Assembly: GCA_964612065.1 (NCBI GenBank)
Contig: CAZTCD010000005.1
Location: 21,021-85,020 of the forward strand
DNA: 64,000 bases
Direction: 5' to 3'
Source of the DNA: JAKFYM01 sp964612065
Lineage (GTDB): Bacteria; Bdellovibrionota; UBA1018; CAIPTA01
Each line of letters begins with the position of its first letter. Position 1 is the first letter of the stretch. This document shows positions 36,229 through 44,564 of this stretch, piece by piece. The notes below the pieces were generated by a model. That model was given only the letters and a program-made list of their open reading frames with translations. It did no database searches and was not told where the DNA came from. A program made the translations under genes and the position numbers.

Positions 36229-37960
36229 GAGTGCCTCCTTTCAGGCTCTTCTGCATTCTAAGATTCGAAGCGCGGGCCTCGGCCAATGTTTGCTCAAGGC
36301 TTTCCCCCGGCGCAGGCGGCTGAGGGAGAAAAAGCTCGGCCTGCGAATACATCAGTGCCGGCCGGCCGTAGAAGGCGATATTATTCGGAGGCGGAAAAGC
36401 CACTCTCATGGGAGCCCCATCTCCCTGCCATCCTATCAATTTCACCCACTCCTCTTCTCGCAGCATCGATGGCGACAAGCTCGGATCCATAACCCGGCGC
36501 TCTATCTTGCCCTCTGGTGTTTTCACCCGAATCGCCGTGGCCACATGAAACGCCCACATCTCTCCCGGCCGCTTTTTGTTGAACACCTCGCCCTTGAGCC
36601 AGATTTTTTCCACTGGCAACCCCTGATCTTTGAGGCGATTGGCGATCACGTGGGCCCTGGCCTCGCATCCCGTTTCTGTATAGGCATGGGGAATGTCCTT
36701 CATCGCTTTTACTCTCTCCATTACCCCCGCGGCATCTTCCTCGCTGAGCGCCTCAGGGGAAGGCCCTCGCATCTTTCCTCGCAGCCCGGATAGAGCAGAT
36801 AAAGAATCGGGAGCCGCGTACACACCGCTCTCCAAACGGCACGCGCTCGCGGGCAAGGAGCCAGGCGCCAGCATCCGGCTGGAAAGCACCCCGTTCACCA
36901 AACCCACGAGTTGAACGATCTCACCTTTGCGGGCCCGCAGATTCGCGCTCTTTTCCCTTTCCACCAGTTGTTTCACTTTGGGGTCGAGGCAACGCTCAGC
37001 CGCCCCTTCGCGCAATACATCCCAATAATCCGTAAGGTAATAGGGAGAATGGTCGGGAGACACTGTTTGCCAGATCTCCCCAGTGCGTGCGCCTTCTGCG
37101 GTCAGCTCGTATAGCTTGCTTCTATCCGCGGTGCCCGCGGAATAGGTGGAGCGAATCCGAACAGGAGGGCCAAGCTCGTTCTTTCCGAGTAGCACCAGAA
37201 AGGGATCAGATCCACCGGGCCTGCTCGTGTGGGAAAGCAATCCCTCCCACTCTCTTCCGGCCGCGCTCACTCCCTCACATACAGAAAGCTCGCAGCCGGA
37301 AGCGATTTTAGTGAACTGGTCTGGCTTCGGATTTGTTTTCCCGCGCCGGCACTTCACCCGCGCGCCGCTCTCCAACTCCACCTCGTAGCTCTTGGCCTGC
37401 TCCAAACTGTTTTTGAGAGCATTCAGGCGAACTCGTGCCGCCGAAAGAAGCCTAGATCGGATTCTCTCAAAATCTAAGCTTCCTTTGGTCCGAGCTGGAT
37501 CATCATTGTCACTTTCCAAGGTGGCCCCGGAGGAAAGCGCCAGCTGCGCGTTGCGCACCTGGAGAAAGCTCTGGGTAACACTCTCCTGTTCTCCTGCCAC
37601 AGAGGGAGGCATCAAGCCGGAATATTGATCGGCATTGTAAAGAGTGAGATCTTGCTGCTTCACTTTCTCCACGGTGAGAATATTCGGTGCTCCGCCTTTG
37701 CTTCCCGCCGCAATTGCTTGAAAGGTAAAGAAGGTAGATTCCGAACCGTTTCCCGCAGGCATCTTCCATTCCGATTGCTCGAGCAGAATCTCACCGCATA
37801 CCCAGAACTTTTTATGCTCTTGAGCAAACTCATGACTCAATACACAAGGAGCCGCCCCCTTCTCTTTCGTTACGAGTGTAAGGGCCCGTGCATCAAGAGA
37901 AAGCGCAGTGATTACAAGTGTTAGCCACGCCAGGAGCATCCCTAAGTTTTCGGCATTCAA
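36218..37960 (-). CDS. Exported protein with C-terminal protein-glutaminase-like domain
   Basis: 580 aa. I start it at a TTG seven bases after aaagga; an ATG 21 bases later has no good site, and longer frames run antisense into the next gene. A hydrophobic signal (about 8-25) leads to a long N-terminal region of unknown fold. The C-terminal part has TGCEARAHVIANRL with C432, EMWAFHVATAI with H472 and RRVMDPSLSP with D492. This Cys-His-Asp order and context is that of bacterial protein glutaminases, which deamidate protein glutamine. The N-terminal half could be a propeptide, as in known family members. Confidence 0.65.
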   Translation of the reverse strand: MNAENLGMLLAWLTLVITALSLDARALTLVTKEKGAAPCVLSHEFAQEHKKFWVCGEILLEQSEWKMPAGNGSESTFFTFQAIAAGSKGGAPNILTVEKVKQQDLTLYNADQYSGLMPPSVAGEQESVTQSFLQVRNAQLALSSGATLESDNDDPARTKGSLDFERIRSRLLSAARVRLNALKNSLEQAKSYEVELESGARVKCRRGKTNPKPDQFTKIASGCELSVCEGVSAAGREWEGLLSHTSRPGGSDPFLVLLGKNELGPPVRIRSTYSAGTADRSKLYELTAEGARTGEIWQTVSPDHSPYYLTDYWDVLREGAAERCLDPKVKQLVEREKSANLRARKGEIVQLVGLVNGVLSSRMLAPGSLPASACRLESGVYAAPDSLSALSGLRGKMRGPSPEALSEEDAAGVMERVKAMKDIPHAYTETGCEARAHVIANRLKDQGLPVEKIWLKGEVFNKKRPGEMWAFHVATAIRVKTPEGKIERRVMDPSLSPSMLREEEWVKLIGWQGDGAPMRVAFPPPNNIAFYGRPALMYSQAELFLPQPPAPGESLEQTLAEARASNLRMQKSLKGGTHGK

Positions 37961-38005
37961 TGGTTTTTCCTTTAAGATTTCCCCGAGTTGAGTAGCATAG
38001 GCGCC

Positions 38006-39190
38006 ATGCGCTTCGACACCTTCTTTTCCATCTGCCAAACTCCCGTTAACGGATACACGCCCAGCGATCGGGTGATGTTCGAAAACTTCTTCTCGCAAGC
38101 GGAGCTGGCCGATCAATTGGGCGTAGGCACGGCCTGGGTGGCGGAAACACATCTCAGCTGCCAGGTGCAAAAGCGCAATCCAGGCGCCGTGATCCCGCAC
38201 TTTGAAGGAGAGATCGGCCTCAATACCGATATCCTCCAGATCGCGCACATTCTTTTCGCCCGCACTAAAAAGCTGCACGTGGGTTCCGCCATCCGCAACA
38301 TCCAGTGCAACGGTGGCCCGATCGCTCACGCAGAAGCGATCCGCATGTTCCTCACTCTGCACAGCCTCAACCAGAAAGAAGAGCGACTGCTCGATATCGG
38401 CTTTGCCTCCGGCCGCTTTCCCTTCTCCAACGTGCCCTATGGCATCCACCCTCGAAACGAGCTCGAGAAAGCCGCCTGGCCTGTGCTGAAAGGAAAGATC
38501 TTCCAGCAGTGCACGGAGATCTTTCTTCGCCTGCTCAAGGGCGAAGTGATCGGCAGCAAGGATGTGGCGCCGATCCTGATCTCGAAAACCAGCTTCCGCT
38601 CCGAAGACGACTGGAAAAAAGTTCTTAAACTTCTCGGCGAGGAAAAAGACGCTATCGAGATTCCACCATTCTGGAAGTTTGATCCCGTGGGCTTAGTGCC
38701 CACCGAAGTGGACCTTCGCCACCTGCGCCTCACCATCGGCGCGCACGATCTCGATTCCCAGATCCTCGCCAATCGATTTATGCCGTGTGGAGTTTTCAAT
38801 CTCTCCATCACTCCGAGCGCTCAGATCGAAAAAACCCACGAGGCCATGCAGAAGGCCTTCCATAAGGATGGCGGCCCCTGGACCCGCAATCACATGCCTC
38901 GCACCGTGCTTGTGTTCCACGATCAGAACGCCGCCAAAGCGCGCGAAAAAGCCCAGTACGCGATGGAGAACTACTGGAAAGCGATCGAGGGCACTCTCGA
39001 TCCCGAGAAGGTAAGAAACGCCGTGGACAACGCTCTCGTGGGTGATTCCACCCAGATCGCGGAAGAGGCCAAGAAGCGCTTCCACCAGGACGACCGCCTC
39101 ATGCTCTGGTTCGATTTCAACAACCACGACAACGCCGACGTTTGCCGCTCCATGCGTGCCTTCTTCGAAGAAGTGGCGCCCCGGCTTTAA
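38006..39190 (+). CDS. Luciferase-like (LLM class) flavin-dependent monooxygenase
   Basis: 394 aa TIM-barrel flavoprotein of the bacterial luciferase family: FFSQAELADQLGVGTAWVAETH near the start, HVGSAIRNI (about 94), the HAEAIRMFLTLHSL helix, and a DIGFASGRF flavin loop. I use the ATG; an upstream TTG would add six residues. Substrate unknown. It lies inside the tryptophan/2-aminomuconate catabolic region, so hydroxylation of an aromatic amine intermediate is possible but unproven. Confidence 0.8.
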   Translation: MRFDTFFSICQTPVNGYTPSDRVMFENFFSQAELADQLGVGTAWVAETHLSCQVQKRNPGAVIPHFEGEIGLNTDILQIAHILFARTKKLHVGSAIRNIQCNGGPIAHAEAIRMFLTLHSLNQKEERLLDIGFASGRFPFSNVPYGIHPRNELEKAAWPVLKGKIFQQCTEIFLRLLKGEVIGSKDVAPILISKTSFRSEDDWKKVLKLLGEEKDAIEIPPFWKFDPVGLVPTEVDLRHLRLTIGAHDLDSQILANRFMPCGVFNLSITPSAQIEKTHEAMQKAFHKDGGPWTRNHMPRTVLVFHDQNAAKAREKAQYAMENYWKAIEGTLDPEKVRNAVDNALVGDSTQIAEEAKKRFHQDDRLMLWFDFNNHDNADVCRSMRAFFEEVAPRL

Positions 39191-39564
39191 GGCCCTGAAC
39201 GGAGTCCTTGAACCCTGGTTTCCCTCCCTTACCAAGCACCTAGGTAGGAAAATTCTTCTTACAACCAACCTTTCCCTATGGGTACGGGCTACGAGCCCCA
39301 TCTTGTAATTTTAATCAGCTCGCCAAGCTCAGTTTTTGAACTTTCTACAATAGACTGTCCGCTCCAGAGCCTTCTTCACCCATTAAAATTGTTATAACTA
39401 ATATGCGAATCTTTATTCCTAATGCGAATGATGCTTCACTCTGGATAAAGATTACTCGGCGCAGGTGCGTTACCAACAGAATCCTCACAGAACCCAATGA
39501 AAAAAGGGCTTTCCAAACACGCTTCCGTTGGCCACGATGGCATCAACTTTGGGGGGAAATAGAA
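39191..39564. other. AT-richer intergenic region
   Basis: 374 bases upstream of the nuclease gene without a supported gene. An open frame starting at 39403 only extends the nuclease N-terminus with sequence unlike a signal peptide. AT-rich segments such as ttgttataacta (about 39389-39400) could be promoter, but no clear pair was fixed. Confidence 0.5.
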
Positions 39565-40296
39565 ATGACTGAACTGCGCTACTCGATTCGCTCTTGGTCC
39601 ACGAAACTTTCCACGGCTGTAATCCTTACCGCTCTTTTTTCGCTACCTGCCATGGCAGGAAATCCCGGCATCGCTCGCGATAAATGCGCGCAGGGAGAAG
39701 AGATTGAAAAAACCGGTACGGTGGCCGGCGGAGTGGATGGAGACACCGTTCATGTGAAAACGCGGAGCGGCACTTACTCGGTGCGCCTCCTCGGCATCGA
39801 CACCCCCGAAACCCACTTTATGGGCAAGAGCCAGGGCGTTTGGGCGGAAAAGGCCTCCAAGGCCATGCAACGCATGTTGCCCGTAGGCACCAAAGTGAAG
39901 CTAGAGTTCGGTCAAACCCCCTGCGATAGCCACGGCCGCGCCTTGGCCCAGATATTCAAAGGCACCAAGGGCAACCTCCATGTGAACGCCGAGATCCTGA
40001 AAATGGGCTTGGCCGTGAACTATTGCGTGGCTCCGGAATTCCGCTATTGCGATGAGTTCTCCCGCTATGTGGAAAACGCCATCGAGAACGGCACGGGCAT
40101 GTATGCCGATCCGAAAGTGGAGCTCCCCTATGATTTCCGCCGACGCATCGGCAAGAATGAACAGCGCTCGTATGTGGGCAGCCTCCGCACCAAGGAAGTG
40201 CTCCCTCCCGGCAACCAGGACCGCACCCCTGTGGCCGAGCGGGTGTTCTTCTACACCAGAGAAATGGTTCAGGCTCCCTATCACATCGTGGAATAA
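39565..40296 (+). CDS. Exported thermonuclease (SNase family)
   Basis: 243 aa from an ATG preceded by ggggga, with an N-terminal signal peptide to about MAG. The staphylococcal-nuclease fold is seen in VDGDTVHVKTRSGTYSVRLLGID (first Ca/active-site Asp and Arg), PETHF and the DSHGRALAQIF catalytic Arg region. It degrades DNA and RNA outside the cytoplasm. The C-terminal 60 residues extend past the fold and are rich in basic residues. Terminator directly downstream. Confidence 0.88.
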   Translation: MTELRYSIRSWSTKLSTAVILTALFSLPAMAGNPGIARDKCAQGEEIEKTGTVAGGVDGDTVHVKTRSGTYSVRLLGIDTPETHFMGKSQGVWAEKASKAMQRMLPVGTKVKLEFGQTPCDSHGRALAQIFKGTKGNLHVNAEILKMGLAVNYCVAPEFRYCDEFSRYVENAIENGTGMYADPKVELPYDFRRRIGKNEQRSYVGSLRTKEVLPPGNQDRTPVAERVFFYTREMVQAPYHIVE

Positions 40297-40320
40297 GGGC
40301 TATTCCTGATACCCACAGAA

Positions 40321-40350
40321 ACCCGGGGCCTCGGCCTCGGGTTTTTGTTT
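40321..40350 (+). terminator. Rho-independent terminator after the nuclease gene
   Basis: A GC-rich stem acccggggcc / ggcctcgggt with one G-T wobble is followed by tttttgttt, 24 bases after the stop. Confidence 0.85.
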
Positions 40351-40654
40351 ACCAGCTGGCCCCCTTGCCTGTTGATGAACCTGAGCTAAGGGCTTAGGAG
40401 GCCTGCTGTTTTCTGCCTTCGCCCGCCGGATTTCATGATCGCCGGTACAACCCGTCTTTTTCGAAAAGGAATATAGAGAGCCATCAACAGGCAAAGGTGC
40501 CGGCTTACTAAACACATGGCTAAACCTTAGCCACCCCTTTTCCCCCTCCTCTCCTGCTATTTCAGCCACTTAGCCGTCGGCACCCTTGATGCAGCGCCTT
40601 TCCCGCGTGCATCCCGCCAGGCGACCCCTCGCCTGCACCCCCTAGAGGTATGCC
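40351..40654. other. Intergenic region, nothing recognised
   Basis: 304 bases between the terminator and the next gene. An 89-codon minus-strand frame here has no signal, no ribosome site and no family resemblance. I see no repeat or clear regulatory site. Confidence 0.5.
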
Positions 40655-41332
40655 ATGAACGCCACAAAGGCCTTTTTCTACGCCACCCTGCTTGCCCCCC
40701 TTGCCCCAATCTCCTCCCTGGCCGAATCCCCGGTAGAGGGCGAGCTCAAAGCCTATGAAAGCCTCTCCCGCTCGCTGGAGCACCGGGTAGCCAAGATCGA
40801 GAGGAACGCGAAAGCCTGCTACAAAAATCTTCCCTCTGGCTACCAGGCTATTATCTCCGCCCGCGGCGTGTTCGGCATGTTCCAGAGTGGGAGGCAGGCC
40901 CTGAGCGATAACCGCCAGGCCGTGCAGTCCACCTTCCAACAGCTTTTCAAAGATACCGGAGGCAAAGTAGACGTAGCTTCCGCCGATTCCTGCGCCGGCA
41001 GCGCGATGCTCGGATCCGCCGCCCTCTCTCAGCGCGAAGCTTCCGTGGCCAACGCGAAAAAGAAACTCGCAGCGCTCGAAACCGGCCTCTTAAAAACCCA
41101 GAAGAGCCTCGCAAACCCCAAGGACCGTTCGAATATCGAGTATCTCATCAATTGCGGAGATCCCACGGCCGTGCGCAACTTCCACACCGCGCTCGATGAA
41201 TACGATCGCCTCGTGGTGAGCCACGGGAACCTTTCCCGTTACCTCAAAGAGCAGGAGCTTGCTCTGGCTTCCGGCTCCTCCGGCCTGGCGCAGAATGCGC
41301 TTCGCTGCGGCGAGCTTGCCAAGGCCCGCTAG
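40655..41332 (+). CDS. Exported helical hypothetical protein
   Basis: 225 aa with a signal peptide (about 1-23, cleavage near SLA-ES), then mostly alpha-helical, coiled-coil-like sequence (KAYESLSRSLEHRVAKIERN; AKKKLAALETGLLKTQKSL) and four Cys. It resembles no family I can name. agaggt lies upstream of the ATG. The asparaginase-type gene begins 18 bases after its stop. Confidence 0.7.
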   Translation: MNATKAFFYATLLAPLAPISSLAESPVEGELKAYESLSRSLEHRVAKIERNAKACYKNLPSGYQAIISARGVFGMFQSGRQALSDNRQAVQSTFQQLFKDTGGKVDVASADSCAGSAMLGSAALSQREASVANAKKKLAALETGLLKTQKSLANPKDRSNIEYLINCGDPTAVRNFHTALDEYDRLVVSHGNLSRYLKEQELALASGSSGLAQNALRCGELAKAR

Positions 41333-41350
41333 GCCTCCTATAGTCCGGGA

Positions 41351-42427
41351 ATGGCTCATGTCTATTCCCAGGACCAATGGGTTCCTCTCGTAGATTATCG
41401 GCGCAACGGCATCGCGGAATGCACCATTCACGGCTCGGTGGCCTGGGTTTCAGGCTCCGAGCTGATCCACGCTTATGGTGGCGATGTTACCTGCTACGGC
41501 CGCTCCATGATGAAGCCCTATATGGTGAAGGTGTTCGCCCAAGAGCTCGAAGAAATGAGCTGGGAGCAGAAGGCGATCGCGGTTTCCTCGCATAACGGCG
41601 ACACCGAACATATCGAAGTGATCCGAACCATCCTAAGCGAATCCGAACTCGGCCTGATGCAAACGCCTCTCGCCCTGCCGCTCATGCAATTCGGGCAGCA
41701 GCGCCGCCGGCCGCGCCGCCTTTATCACTCCTGCTCAGGCGAGCATGCCGCGATCCTCCGGGGCTGCCGCAAAAAAGGATGGAGCCGCGTGGGCTATGTT
41801 TGGCCCCACCACGAGTTCTTCCTCGCGTATCTCGAGCAGGTGCGCGGCGTGCTCGGCCAGGAGTGGGAGCCGAAGGTGATCGCCAAAGACGGCTGCGGCC
41901 TTCCCACCATGAGCATGAGCGTGCTCGAGCTCGCCCGCCTCTACGCCGATCTCGTAACCAAGAAGCACGATGATTGGATCTGGGAAGCGATGGTGCGCCA
42001 CCCGGATCTCGTGGGCGGCTTCAACCGCCTCGATTCCACCATCCTCAAATCCTGCGATGGCAAAGTGATCGCTAAAGAAGGCGCCGATGGCTTGCTCGGC
42101 CTCGCTATCGAGCATCCCGATTATCCGAACGGCCTCGGCGTGGTGATCAAGATCGCGCACGGCTGGGATATGAGAGCCTCCTGGTATGTGGCCCGCTATG
42201 TTCTCGGCGTGCTCGGTTTCCAGTTCCGCAATCCTTACCCTCTGGAGCGGCAGAAAGCCTTTCTCGTGGAAGATTGCATTCCCCCCAACCTCCGCCCGAA
42301 GATGGAAGCGATCCAGCCCTGGGACGATTGGGACCCCGACCGCGACCGTTGGCAGTTCGACTACAAAGAATTCGTGCCCGCCGCGGCTCCGAACGGCTCG
42401 CTACACCACCCCGACCTGATCAAATAG
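41351..42427 (+). CDS. Type II asparaginase-family (AnsA/ReAIV-like) amidohydrolase
   Basis: 358 aa of the Asparaginase_II family, unrelated to the classical E. coli enzymes. Diagnostic stretches: GRSMMKPYMVK, VSSHNGDTEH (Ser/His motif), YHSCSGEHAAILRGCR (family CSGKHxGML), KDGCGLPTMSMS and ADGLLGL. Members hydrolyse L-asparagine to aspartate and ammonia, some accepting other amides. No signal peptide, so cytosolic. Its place among tryptophan-catabolic genes is unexplained. Confidence 0.85.
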   Translation: MAHVYSQDQWVPLVDYRRNGIAECTIHGSVAWVSGSELIHAYGGDVTCYGRSMMKPYMVKVFAQELEEMSWEQKAIAVSSHNGDTEHIEVIRTILSESELGLMQTPLALPLMQFGQQRRRPRRLYHSCSGEHAAILRGCRKKGWSRVGYVWPHHEFFLAYLEQVRGVLGQEWEPKVIAKDGCGLPTMSMSVLELARLYADLVTKKHDDWIWEAMVRHPDLVGGFNRLDSTILKSCDGKVIAKEGADGLLGLAIEHPDYPNGLGVVIKIAHGWDMRASWYVARYVLGVLGFQFRNPYPLERQKAFLVEDCIPPNLRPKMEAIQPWDDWDPDRDRWQFDYKEFVPAAAPNGSLHHPDLIK

Positions 42428-42442
42428 TTTTCTGGAGAGCTC

Positions 42443-44125
42443 TTAGTAAGAGGCGGCGCTCACCTGCACCTGTTGGTAGCGCAGGTGCGCGGCACGGATG
42501 CGCACGAAGAGCGGCTCGGAATCCATGCCTTTGATGTCTTCAGAGCCGGCGTATTCCTCTTCCTCTCCACTCATGGAGTCAATACGCTGCATTCCCTCGT
42601 CCACCTGCTCCTGCATATCGCCGAGCACATCGTGCATCACCCGCGTGGACGCACCCCCTCCGTTCATTTTCTGGCGGAGAAGATCGCGCAGGCTGGGGCC
42701 GGAGCGATCGAGAGGTTTCTTCACGCCGGAACCCGAAGCTTCGGTGTAGTTCTCGAAAGCTTCATCTCCGGATTTAGTGCCGTCCTTTTTCGAAGCCGCA
42801 GAGCCGGTCATCGGGCTGGAAGCACCCGAGGAATTCAAACCGCCCAATCCGCCTTTTGAATTCGCCTGAATTGAGGCCAACCCTCTAGGCGTGCTGCTTC
42901 CGGCTTCCGAACCTAAACTTGAGCTGTCCTCGCTTCCGGCTCCGGAAGCCGAAAGCGCTGCGAACTGCCCGAGATCGCCGCCAGCGAAAGCATCGCCCTT
43001 TTGAGCGTCTTCAGCCAAGATGGCTTCCTCTTCCGGCCCTTCGCGCCTCTCCAGCTCCTTCGCGCTAAGCGGCTTTCCGGCCAAAGTTCTTTCAAGCTCG
43101 CTATCATTGGGATCCGGAGGAAGAGAGGCTGCCTGTGATCCTGCCTGAGCGGCATTTGGATAATTGGCGGCGGCACTTCCGGAGGCTTGATTCTGCGCTC
43201 CCGCCATCTGCCCCAGCGCGGCACCCGCTCCGGCTGCTCCGAGAAGGGAGGGCGAATTGCCTCCAGTGATCGAAGAAGAAGGGCCGGCCCCCAACTGATT
43301 GCCTCGATCAAGCTGAAGGTTTGCGTTCTTATTCAAATAGGCATTAAAGCGCTGCATTTTCCCCTGCAGCTCACTGCTCTCCTTCACGAAGTTTTTTCCC
43401 TGAAGGAAAGCGTTATGCTGCTCTTTGGAGTAGGGATCGAGCTGAAGCGTGGAATCACCTTCCCTGAATTTTCCCGTGATGGTGCTCGCCGCCTGCCGGA
43501 GGCGCTGGGGATCTCGAGGTAATCCAGCGTTTGCCAGAACCTGATCGGGGCTCATGCCAAATACCTCTGTTGCATCCGGAAGAGGTTGATTGCGTTGAAG
43601 AGCCTCGGCAGCGAGATTGAGGTATTTGGCATACTCATAGGCCGTTTCCTCGTTCCACTCCATTCTCTCGATCAGCCTGTCTTGTGCGCGCTTGAGAAGA
43701 TTCACCGCGCTCCGGCTGGCATCGCCTGCCTCTTTGAATTTCGCCCCGGTTTTCTTCTGGCAATCCGCCTGCCCGCTTTGCTGGCAGGCAGCCGCGAGGG
43801 CCTTGGCTTGCTTCGTGAGCCCGCAGCTGCGGTCCACCTCTTTTTCCACGCCCTTGATGTAGTAACGGATCGCGCTATAGGTGAGCGCGCAGTCGCCATT
43901 GATATGTCGGTAACTGTGATCATTGTTTGCCGGAATACCATGGCTCTGCTGGCACGCTTTGCTAACCTGCTCGTTTTCCATTCTAAGCTTGTTCAAATCA
44001 CGGAGGGTGTGAGCGGTGATTTGATCACAGCTGGAATTTGCGTAATCGAACTTCGCTCCGGCGGCACTTCCGGCAAAAAGGGGAGCCAGCAACAAAAAGC
44101 CCAGAATTTTTGAAATGGATTTCAC
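42443..44125 (-). CDS. Large exported hypothetical protein, low-complexity C-terminal half
   Basis: 560 aa. The start is a GTG after gggggaaag that opens a signal peptide (about 1-23, cleavage near AAG-AK); a longer frame has no such signal at its start. Residues 25-290 are helical with seven Cys; 300-480 are Gly/Ser/Ala-rich with GSEAGSS-like runs, probably disordered; the end is charged. No family recognised. Confidence 0.7.
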   Translation of the reverse strand: MKSISKILGFLLLAPLFAGSAAGAKFDYANSSCDQITAHTLRDLNKLRMENEQVSKACQQSHGIPANNDHSYRHINGDCALTYSAIRYYIKGVEKEVDRSCGLTKQAKALAAACQQSGQADCQKKTGAKFKEAGDASRSAVNLLKRAQDRLIERMEWNEETAYEYAKYLNLAAEALQRNQPLPDATEVFGMSPDQVLANAGLPRDPQRLRQAASTITGKFREGDSTLQLDPYSKEQHNAFLQGKNFVKESSELQGKMQRFNAYLNKNANLQLDRGNQLGAGPSSSITGGNSPSLLGAAGAGAALGQMAGAQNQASGSAAANYPNAAQAGSQAASLPPDPNDSELERTLAGKPLSAKELERREGPEEEAILAEDAQKGDAFAGGDLGQFAALSASGAGSEDSSSLGSEAGSSTPRGLASIQANSKGGLGGLNSSGASSPMTGSAASKKDGTKSGDEAFENYTEASGSGVKKPLDRSGPSLRDLLRQKMNGGGASTRVMHDVLGDMQEQVDEGMQRIDSMSGEEEEYAGSEDIKGMDSEPLFVRIRAAHLRYQQVQVSAASY

Positions 44126-44319
44126 TTTCGCTTTCCCCCGATACCAGCCAAAACCGGCCCAAACCTGATGATTTATCGTCGGTAAGACAGGAAAAATTGA
44201 GCGGTTCACCACGGTTTTCGTATCCCCTTGGATACAGCCAAAATTGCCCAGGAATCCCATGGCCTTGCAGCGATGATGGAGGCTTGGCGGAAGGCTCTTC
44301 TCCTGCTATACAGCCCCCC

Positions 44320-44508
44320 ATGGCAAAAATACTGGTTTTGATCACCCTTCTCCTCCCCCTCGCGCATGCGAAAGCCACCCCCGTGATTTTCGATAAATGC
44401 GAAACCTATGAAGACGATTGCGGCGAACCGATCGATGATGGCTCGGGCGATCCCCAGCGCCCTGGCGATCCTGATAATCCGGATGATCCGGGCTCCGACG
44501 GCCTCTGA
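44320..44508 (+). CDS. Tiny exported acidic protein
   Basis: 62 aa: a clean signal peptide (1-19, cleavage near AHA-KA) followed by a short mature peptide with two Cys and an Asp/Pro/Gly tail (GDPDNPDDPGSDG), a possible Ca-binding or disordered segment. A longer in-frame start would extend into unrelated sequence. No family recognised. Confidence 0.5.
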   Translation: MAKILVLITLLLPLAHAKATPVIFDKCETYEDDCGEPIDDGSGDPQRPGDPDNPDDPGSDGL

Positions 44509-44564
44509 TCTGGCTATTGGATAGGGCAATGGATAGGGCCGCCCTTTTTTGCTAGTCTCCCCCC

